DNA from: Myxococcales bacterium
GTDB taxonomy: Bacteria; Myxococcota_A; Polyangia; Polyangiales; Ga0077539
Direction of reading: 5' to 3'
NCBI GenBank assembly: GCA_016793325.1
Contig: JAEUKI010000078.1
Location: 1 to 64,000 of the forward strand
Length of the DNA stretch: 64,000 bases
Of the stretch, positions 17,446 to 24,994 are shown piece by piece. A model generated the notes under the pieces. The model saw only the letters and a program-made list of their open reading frames with translations, did no database searches and was not told the DNA's origin. The translations under genes and the position numbers were made by a program. Positions within the stretch are counted from its first letter, which is position 1, and each line of letters starts with the position of its first letter.

Positions 17446-18516
17446 ATGGCAAACAAATCGTCCAAGTCCGAGTCTCCGTCGAAGTCCGTCGAGCAACGAC
17501 TGGCCCGCCTCGAACAAAAGTCCAAAGGGGTCTCGCAGCGCGCGTACGCGACGCGGCTGCGCGCCGTCTACACGCAGCTCACCAGCGCCGCAAAAGACCC
17601 TACCCCGGCGCTCGCCCTCCACCGCGCTGGGGCGCGCACGCCCTTGTTTCAGCTCGAGTGCCTCGGGCGACTGCACCGCGCGACGATCGACGACGACGCG
17701 TTTCTGCCGGTGCACCAGGCGTTCAAAGCACTCGAAGATTTGCTGGGCGCCGTGGACTTCGCGGACGCGATGGTCAAGCGCCTCGGCGCCGCCAACACCG
17801 ACAGCGAGCTCGGCGCGTACTTCGTCGGGCGCCGCGCGGAGGCGTGCTTCCAATTCGAGCGGCACCTCGCGATCGCCAAGTGGCTGCCCGAGGGCGACGA
17901 GATCCCCGACGCCCTCGACGCGCTGCTCGAGCTCTTGGAAGAGTGCGATTGGCCCGGCGCAAAGCGCGAGAAGAAGGCAGTCGCAGAGTACTTCGCCGAC
18001 TGCGCCGAGGGCATGCACGAGAAGCTCAGCGCGGGTGAGTACAACTTCGCCGAACTCGAAGCAGGCGTACACGAAGTGCGACGAAAGGTGCGTTGGCTCA
18101 GCATCCTTCCGGCGGCGCTCGACGGGCTCATCGTGCGCCCCGCGAACCAGAAGATCGACGCAGAGCTCGCGCCCTACTGCACGGACGCCGTCGTGCGGTC
18201 GCCGTTCAACGACTTTCCGATGAGGGAGTCTGTGCCCGACCCGATCGTCGTCGATTCACCAGCGTTCTTGGCGCTGAGTTGGCTCATCGCCGAGCTCGGG
18301 TCCATCAAGGACCGCGGCCAGACCTCGGACGCCGTCTCGTCCGCAGCGCGAGACCTCGGCGATGGCCCAAAGGCCGCGACGAGCCGCGCGCGCAAGGTGC
18401 TCGGCGACGCGCCGCTCTCGCACGAAGAGATCGCCGCGAAGGTCGAGCCCATGGTGGCGCGCTTCGTCGAGCTCGGCGTCCTCGAGCGCCTCGCCAAGAG
18501 CGCGAAGAAGATTTGA
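17446..18516 (+). CDS. Unrecognised helical protein
   Basis: The 356-residue product has no family I can name. It is helix-rich, beginning with a Lys/Ser-rich segment (MANKSSKSESPSKS), then a basic helix RLRAVYTQLT and LECLGRLHRATID. This superficially resembles CHAD-type helical domains, but without their conserved His ladder. A second block (~150-210) includes the acidic LLELLEECDW. There is no signal sequence. The protein ends in a Lys-rich tail (LAKSAKKI). It probably lies in one transcription unit with the gene at 15604, and the GNAT gene follows after 10 nt. Confidence 0.7.
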   Translation: MANKSSKSESPSKSVEQRLARLEQKSKGVSQRAYATRLRAVYTQLTSAAKDPTPALALHRAGARTPLFQLECLGRLHRATIDDDAFLPVHQAFKALEDLLGAVDFADAMVKRLGAANTDSELGAYFVGRRAEACFQFERHLAIAKWLPEGDEIPDALDALLELLEECDWPGAKREKKAVAEYFADCAEGMHEKLSAGEYNFAELEAGVHEVRRKVRWLSILPAALDGLIVRPANQKIDAELAPYCTDAVVRSPFNDFPMRESVPDPIVVDSPAFLALSWLIAELGSIKDRGQTSDAVSSAARDLGDGPKAATSRARKVLGDAPLSHEEIAAKVEPMVARFVELGVLERLAKSAKKI

Positions 18517-18526
18517 TTATTTGTCC

Positions 18527-19363
18527 ATGGATTCAAATAACGCGCCCGAAGCGCGGCTCCGCGCCGCTGACGAGCGAGACTACGCGCTCTTCGCGAGGCT
18601 CTTTCTCGAGCTGAACACCGGCGACGAGACGCCGAGCGAAGCGACGTTTCGCGCGACGTTTCTCCATCGAATGCGCGTCTTCGAGCGCGACGGCGCGACG
18701 ATCGGGATGACCATCTTCGACAAGCTCCCCGAGGCCGCGTACGTCCGCATCATCGTGATCGCGCCCGAGCACCGCGCCCGCGGCGAAGGCCGCGCGCTCA
18801 TGAACGCCATCGCGACCGTGCTCCGCGCAGAGGGATGCAAGACCTGGCGGCTCAACGTCAAGCGAGACAACAGCGCTGCGCTCGCGCTCTACAAGCGCAT
18901 GGGCATGCGCGTCGCGTACGAGAGCACGGCGTTCAATCTCTTCTGGTCGCAGCTCGACGCGCTGCAAACGTCGGCGAGCGCCGAGCGCGCCGTCGTGCTT
19001 GCGGAGCGCGAAGACGAGCACGTCGAGCGAGCGTGGTCGTTGCCAACGGGCCAGCTCGCGCAGTGGCGCGCTCGACCGGGCAACTTTCTGCTCCGCGTCG
19101 AACGGACGAGCGATCCCTCGGACCTCGGCGCGGGGTTCGTTCGGTTCGAGCCTGCGTTTCCAGGGGCATTTCCGCTGCGCGTTCGCGAGATTGGCTCTGC
19201 GCGGACGCTGCTGGAAGCGTGCCTCGCGCAGCGCGATCTCTCGAAGGACTACGTGCGCCTCGTGGTCGAAGACAACGAGCCCTTCGCGCGCGCGATGTAC
19301 GCCGCGGGGGCGACCACGCACATGGAGCTCTTTCACATGACGGGCTCGCTCGTCTCTTTATGA
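18527..19363 (+). CDS. GNAT-family acetyltransferase, probably tandem domains
   Basis: The 278-residue protein has an N-terminal GNAT domain (residues ~8-150). It contains the acetyl-CoA-binding stretch IIVIAPEHRARGEGRALMNA (the R-x-x-G-x-G/A signature) and the typical end KRDNSAALALYKRMGMRV. The second half (~160-275) repeats the pattern weakly and ends in DNEPFARAMYAAGATTHMEL, suggesting a decayed second GNAT domain. The acceptor substrate is unknown. Start is ATG at 18527, 10 nt after the preceding stop. Its 3' end overlaps the convergent cyclase-like gene by 6 nt. Confidence 0.88.
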   Translation: MDSNNAPEARLRAADERDYALFARLFLELNTGDETPSEATFRATFLHRMRVFERDGATIGMTIFDKLPEAAYVRIIVIAPEHRARGEGRALMNAIATVLRAEGCKTWRLNVKRDNSAALALYKRMGMRVAYESTAFNLFWSQLDALQTSASAERAVVLAEREDEHVERAWSLPTGQLAQWRARPGNFLLRVERTSDPSDLGAGFVRFEPAFPGAFPLRVREIGSARTLLEACLAQRDLSKDYVRLVVEDNEPFARAMYAAGATTHMELFHMTGSLVSL

Positions 19364-20575
19364 GAGCAGGCAGCCCTCGACCAAGATCCCGCTGAGCTCG
19401 ACGGCGAAGCGCTCGCCCTCGGCGCAGCGCGGGTCCGACGCGAGGGACGCCTCGACGAGGACGCCCTCGAAGCCCACGTCTTCAGCGAGCTTCGCCGCGA
19501 GATTCACAGGGTCTCCCGCGATCTCTCGCCCGCGCTCGAGCCCGAACACGAACGCGTCTCCGACGGTCACGCCCGCGCTCGCGCGAACGCCCCTCGCCCG
19601 CAGCGCCGCCACCGACGCCCGGGCGTACTCGATCGCCTCGCCGGCGCGTTCGAAGAGCACGATCGCGAGCGAGCCCGTGGACTTGATCGCGTCGCCGCCT
19701 GCGCTCGCCGCGGACGCGACGACCGAGTCCACCGCGGCGAGCTGCGCGAAGCTGTCGAGGAGCCTCCCGCGCGCCTCGGGCTGCGCGTGCAAGAACACGA
19801 CGACCGAGGGCCGACGCCAGCGATCGAGCCGCTCGTTCGCCAACGCCTCGATCGAGCTCTGCCTGAGAATCGCCCGGACATCCTCGCCGAAGGGCGCTGG
19901 GTACATCACGTCGCTCCCGTCGACGAAGCGCTCGGGCGTCACGTCGACGAGCGACCACAGGGGCTCGTTGGCGCGATCGGCCTCGCACGGGCGCGCGTGC
20001 GCGGCGAGCGCGGGAGAGAGCGCCTCGAGCGCCGAGCGCGTCAACAGGATCTCGCCGCCGCGAGAGACGTCTTCGGCGAGCGCCTCGACGCGATCGGCCT
20101 CGGGGCCGAAGAGTCCTCCCGCCACACGAAAACAACGCGCGCGGTGGACCGCGAGCCCCACTTGAACCGGGCACGAGCGGATCCGCACGAGCGCGGCGAG
20201 CATCTGCTCGGTCACGACCGTGCTGTCGATGCGCGCGTCGAAGAAGAGCTGCGCGTTGTCCGCCGCCCACACGCCGATGGCCTCGCCGCCCACCGCGCGC
20301 GCGAGCGCATACAAGTGCTCTTTGGGCTGAGAGACCAGCGCCAACACCTGCGCTTGACCGAGCGCGCGGGTGAGCTTCGAGAGGCCCACGGAGTCGGACG
20401 AGACGATCGTGCCCTCCACTTCGTAGGGCCGCAGGATGATTTCGTGTGCGCGGTCGTCGCGCGCGCTCGCGAGCCACGCGTCGACGAGCTGCGACGGAAC
20501 CGCGCCAGCGATGTCCTGCCGAACGTCTGCGAGGGCCGCGGGCGGCCGGAGGCTCGTCTTGGGAGCGTCCTTCAT
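19358..20575 (-). CDS. Tandem degenerate class III adenylate cyclase-like protein
   Basis: The 405-residue protein shows two class III cyclase homology domains. In the first (~50-190), EGTIVSSDSVGLSKLTRAL corresponds to the strand with the first metal Asp and ADNAQLFFD to the second metal region. In the second (~255-395), SAGGDAIKSTGSLAIVLFERA, VRASAGVTVGDAFVFG and GDPVNLAAKLAED match the GDG-hairpin, the G-I-x-x-G region and the VNLAARL segment. The first metal Asp of the second domain is not evident (VVVFLHAQ). Activity is doubtful; it may be a regulatory pseudo-cyclase. TACACT lies 12 nt upstream of the start. Confidence 0.7.
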   Translation of the reverse strand: MKDAPKTSLRPPAALADVRQDIAGAVPSQLVDAWLASARDDRAHEIILRPYEVEGTIVSSDSVGLSKLTRALGQAQVLALVSQPKEHLYALARAVGGEAIGVWAADNAQLFFDARIDSTVVTEQMLAALVRIRSCPVQVGLAVHRARCFRVAGGLFGPEADRVEALAEDVSRGGEILLTRSALEALSPALAAHARPCEADRANEPLWSLVDVTPERFVDGSDVMYPAPFGEDVRAILRQSSIEALANERLDRWRRPSVVVFLHAQPEARGRLLDSFAQLAAVDSVVASAASAGGDAIKSTGSLAIVLFERAGEAIEYARASVAALRARGVRASAGVTVGDAFVFGLERGREIAGDPVNLAAKLAEDVGFEGVLVEASLASDPRCAEGERFAVELSGILVEGCLLS

Positions 20576-20587
20576 GGTCTCGCCCGA

Positions 20588-20593
20588 AGTGTA
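20588..20593 (-). promoter_or_regulatory. -10-like TACACT before cyclase-like gene
   Basis: On the minus strand TACACT, followed by TCGG, ends 12 nt before the ATG at 20575. It matches the TACACT/TACGCT hexamers seen at other starts in the window. No convincing -35 is visible. Confidence 0.3.
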
Positions 20594-20633
20594 CCCGCGG
20601 TTGTCCTCCGCGCGCGCGTCACGGCCGTCGCGC

Positions 20634-21326
20634 TCACGACGGCTCGGGGATCAACGCGTCGAGGTACGCGCGATCCTTGTTGAAGATGGGGACCTCCAAG
20701 TCGACGCGCTCGCCGGGCAACACGCCGCGGCCGCGCTTGAACTCCGTGGGGTATTTCGCCCAGTTTTGGCCCTTCGCGAAGAGCAGCTCGTGCTTGTCGC
20801 GCTCGCTCTTTCCCACGAGCTCGTCGTGCGAGTAGTGCGTGGACGCGAGCATGTTGAGGCTGTTGCGCGAGGCGTCGAGCTGCCGCCAGATGAAGTACTT
20901 CTCGACCTCTTCGCGCTGCGGGATCGCGAACACCCGCGCGTCGAACGTCGCCATCGGCCCGTCGTACGCCTTGGCGAAGGCCGCGGTGAACACGCTCGCG
21001 GACACCGAGGCGATCTTCTGGACGGACCCCTCGAACCACATGCGCGAGTCGTCGCGCCGAAAGTCCGTGAGCAGAAACGAGTACTCGTCGCTCTGACCGA
21101 AGCCGAACGCGAAGCCGTCCATCGCCGCGCTGAGCGCGAGCGCCGCCTGATCGAGGGCCCTCGCGAGCGGCGCGCAGTACGGCCGCTCGAGCTTCGCGGT
21201 GTACCTGTGAAACGCTCGACCGTCGACGCGCACGATCACGTAGGTCTTGCGCGGCAAGAGGGCCCGTGCAGGATCTTCGTAGTAGGTCTTGATGCGGTTT
21301 CCGAGGTCGTCGTTGATGCCCTTCAT
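20634..21326 (-). CDS. Thg1-like 3'-5' RNA polymerase (tRNA(His) guanylyltransferase family)
   Basis: The 230-residue protein is a clear bacterial Thg1-like protein. It has KTYVIVRVDGRAFHRYTAKL (residues ~27-46) with the first metal-binding Asp, FGFGQSDEYSFLL (second metal Asp/Glu) and the conserved helix QLDASRNSLNML. Thg1 enzymes add nucleotides in the 3'-5' direction. Eukaryotic Thg1 adds G-1 to tRNA(His), whereas bacterial Thg1-like proteins preferentially repair 5'-truncated tRNAs. It is encoded divergently from a PIN-domain protein with starts 21-33 nt apart. A ribosome-binding sequence GAGGAGAGG lies just upstream of the ATG. Confidence 0.94.
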   Translation of the reverse strand: MKGINDDLGNRIKTYYEDPARALLPRKTYVIVRVDGRAFHRYTAKLERPYCAPLARALDQAALALSAAMDGFAFGFGQSDEYSFLLTDFRRDDSRMWFEGSVQKIASVSASVFTAAFAKAYDGPMATFDARVFAIPQREEVEKYFIWRQLDASRNSLNMLASTHYSHDELVGKSERDKHELLFAKGQNWAKYPTEFKRGRGVLPGERVDLEVPIFNKDRAYLDALIPEPS

Positions 21327-21359
21327 GCGCCTCTCCTCGATGCGAGGATGGACCGTACG

Positions 21360-21791
21360 ATGACCCGAGTCGTCCTCGACACCAATGTTCTGATCTCGGC
21401 GGCGATCAAGCGCGACGGGCTCGAGGCGCGCGTGCTGTCTCTGTGCTTCGCGCGCGCGCTCGAAAATGCCCTGTCCGACGCGCTCGAAGCGGAGTTTCGC
21501 TCAGTCGGGTCTCGAAAGAAGTTCGCGCGGCACGCCGAGACGCTCGCGACGCTGACCGACGCGCTCGTCCAAGCGTCGAGCCGCGTGACGGTGAGCGATC
21601 CGCCTCGGCGCTGCAAGGACCCGGACGACGACATGGTGCTCGCGTGCGCGACCGCGGCGGACGCGCGGTACCTCGTGACGGGAAACATCAGTGATTTTCC
21701 AGCGGACACGGGGCTCGTGCGGGTGCTCAACGCGCGGGCGCTCTTGGTCGCGCTCGGCGAGATCGAGCCCGGCAGCGCGAAGGCGACTTGA
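21360..21791 (+). CDS. PIN-domain ribonuclease (VapC-like)
   Basis: The 143-residue protein begins MTRVVLDTNVLISAAIKRDG. LDTNVL supplies the first catalytic Asp; a Glu occurs in ALEAEFRSV, and the later acidic cluster CKDPDDDMVLACA plus TGNISDF gives the remaining metal-binding residues. This is the single-domain PIN nuclease type (COG1569-like). The start may be ATG at 21348 or 21360; the latter matches the family N-terminus. No antitoxin-like small gene is adjacent, so a standard VapBC module is not supported. It is divergent from the Thg1-like gene. Confidence 0.88.
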   Translation: MTRVVLDTNVLISAAIKRDGLEARVLSLCFARALENALSDALEAEFRSVGSRKKFARHAETLATLTDALVQASSRVTVSDPPRRCKDPDDDMVLACATAADARYLVTGNISDFPADTGLVRVLNARALLVALGEIEPGSAKAT

Positions 21792-21803
21792 ATCCGTGTG
21801 CGC

Positions 21804-22538
21804 TCAACGCGACGCGTCGCGCGCGGCCGCAGGCTCGTCCGGCGCGAGGCCGATGGGGTAGGCCACCGTGAGCGACCCGCCGCGCTCGGGCGGAGCGAAC
21901 GCGACGGTCATCATCGACTCGCGGACGCACGTCTCGAACGCCTCGTCGCCGAAGACCGCGCGAGCGTCTTCCCTGGCCGAAGCGTCGCCGTCGCGCGCTC
22001 CCGCGTCGGGATCACGGGCTTGTGCGACGGACACATCCTCGACGATCCCGCCGAGCTGCTCGTGGGCCGTGATGCGAAACCGAAGGACCATGCGTCCTGC
22101 GAACCCCGGCCTCCGCGACTGGAGCAGGTCGTAGCAGCGCGACGCCATCGGGACGAAGTCCTCGCGAATTCGCTGACGGATGTAGTTTGGATCGAGGTTT
22201 CCGAGCGCGGTGGTCGACGGCGTCCCGCTAGTTTGGCCCGCGTCGATCCCCGACGAGCCCGCGGCGAACACCTGCGCGAGCGCCGCGCGAAGCTGCTCGC
22301 GAAGCCGCTCGTCTCGAACGGTCTCTCTCGGCGCGACGATCCCTGCGCTGTTGGGTGCTGCGTCCGACGCGAGCGCGCTCGCGATCGTGGGCGCGCGCGA
22401 CTCGAGCTCGCTCGACGCGGGCTGCGCGTCGGGCTGATCCCTCGGCGGAACGCTGGGCGCTGGCTTGGACACAATCAGCCACAGGGCCACTGCGAGCGCG
22501 ACGAGGACGAGGGCGACGAGGGCGTACCGCGGCTTCAC
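21804..22538 (-). CDS. Membrane-anchored protein with AgmX/PglI-type C-terminal domain
   Basis: The 244-residue protein has one N-terminal TM (residues ~6-22, ALVALVLVALAVALWLIV), a Pro/Ala/Ser-rich linker, and from ~115 a domain reading LDPNYIRQRIREDFVPMASRCYD, GRMVLRFRIT and ETCVRESMMTVAFAPPERGG. It matches the AgmX/PglI C-terminal domain found on many myxobacterial envelope and gliding proteins, with the conserved pair of Cys residues (RCYD and ETCV). The GTG start at 22538 overlaps the stop of the upstream phosphoesterase by 4 nt (GTGA), which fixes the start and indicates coupling. Confidence 0.82.
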   Translation of the reverse strand: MKPRYALVALVLVALAVALWLIVSKPAPSVPPRDQPDAQPASSELESRAPTIASALASDAAPNSAGIVAPRETVRDERLREQLRAALAQVFAAGSSGIDAGQTSGTPSTTALGNLDPNYIRQRIREDFVPMASRCYDLLQSRRPGFAGRMVLRFRITAHEQLGGIVEDVSVAQARDPDAGARDGDASAREDARAVFGDEAFETCVRESMMTVAFAPPERGGSLTVAYPIGLAPDEPAAARDASR

Positions 22539-23266
22539 GACGCCCGACGGTACAGCGCGAGCGCCTCGCCTTCGAGCACGATGAACGACTGCGCCGAGCG
22601 CAGAAAACACCCTGGATTTGCCCACGCGCGCGTCGGATCGCGGACGTCGACGCCCTTTGAATGTGTGTGCCCGAACAGGACAAACGACGCCCCTGCCCTC
22701 GCGACCGCGAGCACGCGATCGTTGGACAAGCGCTCGGCGCCGCGGCGCGCGAGCTTTCGACCGCGCTCGTACGCGGGAACGACCCACGGCCCCACGATCC
22801 GCACGAGCTCGGTGGCGAGCGGCGCTCGCTCGTGGCCGTGCCTGACGCTCACGCCGCCCAGCGAACATCCTCCGTCCAACACACGATCGCGCCCGAAGCG
22901 CTCGAAGATCGCGTCGCGCGCAGAGACGTCGTGGTTTCCGATCACGATGCGCGCGCGGCGCTCGGCGAGCAGCGCCCACAAGTCTGCGAGCCTCGCGCTT
23001 CGAAAGAGCTCGCGGCGCTCGGACGCGCGCAGCCCGACGGACTCCGTGAGATCGCCGAGCGACAGCGGCTCGTGATCGCCGAGCGTCCGCAAGAGCGCCA
23101 CGAGGTCCTCTGGCGCATCGTCGCTCCACCCCGTCTCGCGCGGAACGAAGTGCGTATCCGAGAAGCACACGATCTTCGGCAGAGGCTCATCGATCCACCG
23201 CGCGATGGACACCATCGCGACGCGCTCGTAGCGAGCCCGCTCGGACACGATCTGCTCAGGGGACAT
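22535..23266 (-). CDS. Calcineurin-like metallophosphoesterase
   Basis: The 243-residue protein carries the phosphoesterase motifs: VCFSDTHF (D-x-H), LGDLTE (GD), IVIGNHDV (GNHD), RHGHE and the final FGHTHSKG (GHxH), all in order. It is a dinuclear-metal phosphatase or nucleotidase; the substrate is unknown. The start MSPEQIVSERARYE ends at 23266 and overlaps the 3' end of the TetR gene by 11 nt. It is probably co-transcribed with TetR upstream and the AgmX-tail protein downstream. Confidence 0.9.
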   Translation of the reverse strand: MSPEQIVSERARYERVAMVSIARWIDEPLPKIVCFSDTHFVPRETGWSDDAPEDLVALLRTLGDHEPLSLGDLTESVGLRASERRELFRSARLADLWALLAERRARIVIGNHDVSARDAIFERFGRDRVLDGGCSLGGVSVRHGHERAPLATELVRIVGPWVVPAYERGRKLARRGAERLSNDRVLAVARAGASFVLFGHTHSKGVDVRDPTRAWANPGCFLRSAQSFIVLEGEALALYRRAS

Positions 23267-23915
23267 CGCGCGGCCTCTTCTTCGCGGGGCGCTCGTCGAG
23301 CTTGGCGACGAGCCCGCGCACGAGCGCGTCGAGGCCGAACTCGAACTCGTCGTCGGCCTTCCATTTCGCGAGCACTTTTGCAGCCTCGAGGACCGTCGGG
23401 TACGACGCTGGATCGAGCGAGCCGTACGCGGGCGACGAGCGCTCGTCCGGCGCCAGGGGCGCGAAGACCGAGAGGGTGTTTCCGATCGTGAAGCCGACGA
23501 CCGCTTGAAACGCACGGATCGCGTCCGCGACCGAGAAGCCAGCCTCGCGAAGGAGGGCGAGCGACGCTTCGACGTGCGCCATCGACGCAGGCGTGACCGC
23601 GGGCCGCGTCGCGAAGAGCGAGAGCGCGTTGGGGTGAGCCCGGAGCGTCGCTCGAAGGGCGCGCGACCGAGCCTTCACGCGGTCGGTCCACGGCGCGTCG
23701 AGCGCGTCGCGAACGGACATCTCGCTGAGGATCGCCTCGACGACGCCGTCGAGCAGCGCGGCTTTGTTGGCCACGTATCGATAGAGCGACATCGCCTCGA
23801 CCCCCAGCTCTTCGCCGAGCCGTCGCATCGAGAGCGCGTCGAGCCCCTCGCGATCGACGATCGCCACCGCCGCCGAGAGAACCTTGTCGCGCGAGAGAAT
23901 CGAGGGACGAGCCAT
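23256..23915 (-). CDS. TetR/AcrR family transcriptional regulator
   Basis: The 219-residue repressor has an N-terminal helix-turn-helix (residues ~8-55: LSAAVAIVDREGLDALSMRRLGEELGVEAMSLYRYVANKAALLDGV) and a helical ligand-binding domain of the TetR_C_1 type (from ~75, e.g. HPNALSLFATRP). It heads a minus-strand operon with the phosphoesterase and AgmX-tail genes. A palindrome at 23940-23971, between it and the divergent M28 peptidase gene, is its likely operator, so it probably represses the peptidase and itself. Confidence 0.92.
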   Translation of the reverse strand: MARPSILSRDKVLSAAVAIVDREGLDALSMRRLGEELGVEAMSLYRYVANKAALLDGVVEAILSEMSVRDALDAPWTDRVKARSRALRATLRAHPNALSLFATRPAVTPASMAHVEASLALLREAGFSVADAIRAFQAVVGFTIGNTLSVFAPLAPDERSSPAYGSLDPASYPTVLEAAKVLAKWKADDEFEFGLDALVRGLVAKLDERPAKKRPRDVP

Positions 23916-23934
23916 CGCAACACCGAGGGAGGAG

Positions 23935-23971
23935 TTGACAGACTTACACCATAAACTTACGACGTAAGTCT
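23935..23971. promoter_or_regulatory. Putative TetR operator over M28 peptidase promoter
   Basis: TTGACA (23935-23940) is a perfect -35. The palindrome ACTTAC-GAC-GTAAGT spans 23955-23969 and would cover the -10 position (23958-23963). A further half-site AGACTTAC at 23940-23947 is the exact inverse of GTAAGTCT at 23964-23971. The A/T-rich, symmetric element in a GC-rich intergenic region is typical of TetR-family binding. Confidence 0.65.
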
Positions 23972-24844
23972 ATGATCATCGACGAACGACGCCCGACCCA
24001 CGCAGCGGAGACGACACCGACCATGGGCCTCGATCCCGTGAGGCTTCGACGCTGGGTCGAAGAGCTCTCGCGGCCGAGGCACGCCCTGGCCGAAGCACAC
24101 GAAAACAAGCGCACGCGCGTTCGCCTATGCGAGGCGCTCGAAGACTGTGGCCTCGACGTCGAGGTCACCGGCGCGTTCGGCAACGTCGTGGCGCTGCCGC
24201 GCGATCGCGACAAACGCGCGGTGACGCTCGTGGCCGCGCACTACGACACGGTTCCGGGGTCGCCCGGCGCGGACGACAACGGGAGCGGGCTCGCGGTGCT
24301 GCTCGAGTGCGCGCGGCTCTTGTCCGTGAAGAAGGGCGCGAAGCCCGTTGGTTTCGTGTGCTTCAACGCCGAAGAGGACGGGTTGCTCGGGAGCCAGGAT
24401 TTCGTGCGCAACACGCTCCCTTTGCTCGACCGCACCGTGCGCGCGGTGCACGTGCTCGAGATGGTGGGCTATCGGCCTCGCTCGGGCGCGAAGCAGTCCT
24501 CTCCGTTGCCGTGGCTCCCTCGTTCGCTGCGCACGCCGGACTTCATCGCGCTGCTCGGCCGTGGCAATTCGAACCGCATCGTCGACGACGTTCGCAAGAG
24601 CGCCGCTGCGCCGGGCACGCACGTCGTGACGGCGCGCACGCTCGGGCCGATGGACAAGCTGCTGCCCGACCTGCGACGGAGCGATCACTTTCCGTTCTGG
24701 CTCGAGGGGACACCGGCGGTGTTGTGGACGGACACCGGGGATTTTCGCAACCCCAACTACCACCGCCGCTCGGACACGCCGGAGACGCTTGATTACGTGT
24801 TCATGCAGGGCGTGGGCGAGCTTCTCGCGAGCGCGCTTCGGTGA
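23972..24844 (+). CDS. M28-family zinc aminopeptidase-like protein
   Basis: The 290-residue protein has M28 dinuclear zinc motifs in order: TLVAAHYDTVPGSPGADDNGSG (His and Asp ligands), FNAEEDGLLGSQDF (Glu-Glu), LEMVGY (the usual D-M), RRSDHFPFW, and the final ligand HRRSDTPETLDY. There is no signal peptide, so it is probably a cytoplasmic aminopeptidase or amidohydrolase. Two starts are possible: ATG at 23972, directly after the operator (leaderless), or ATG at 24023, giving MGLDPVRLRRWVEEL. It is likely repressed by the divergent TetR. Confidence 0.9.
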   Translation: MIIDERRPTHAAETTPTMGLDPVRLRRWVEELSRPRHALAEAHENKRTRVRLCEALEDCGLDVEVTGAFGNVVALPRDRDKRAVTLVAAHYDTVPGSPGADDNGSGLAVLLECARLLSVKKGAKPVGFVCFNAEEDGLLGSQDFVRNTLPLLDRTVRAVHVLEMVGYRPRSGAKQSSPLPWLPRSLRTPDFIALLGRGNSNRIVDDVRKSAAAPGTHVVTARTLGPMDKLLPDLRRSDHFPFWLEGTPAVLWTDTGDFRNPNYHRRSDTPETLDYVFMQGVGELLASALR

Positions 24845-24963
24845 GCCGCGCGGCTCGCCGCGATGGGCCTAAACCACGCCCCAATTGAACGTCGTAGAAA
24901 CGGGACGAGCGTCGGAGAGGGACGAGACCGTTGAAATCAAGTCAAACCGCCGCGAATTTCGCG
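24843..24963. terminator. Palindromes in convergent gap
   Basis: The gap between the convergent M28 peptidase and oxidoreductase genes holds a 14-nt perfect palindrome GAGCCGCGCGGCTC (24843-24856) at the peptidase stop codon and CGCGAATTTCGCG (24951-24963) near the other gene's end. Neither is followed by a T-run, so intrinsic termination is only suggested. The rest of the 150-nt gap holds nothing I recognise. Confidence 0.3.
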
Positions 24964-24994
24964 AGAAAAGTACGACGATCGAATGAGTGGCGGT

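Noticed and set aside
21360..21791. VapBC toxin-antitoxin pair
   Set aside because: The PIN gene is not preceded or followed by a small antitoxin-like ORF; the neighbour is Thg1-like.
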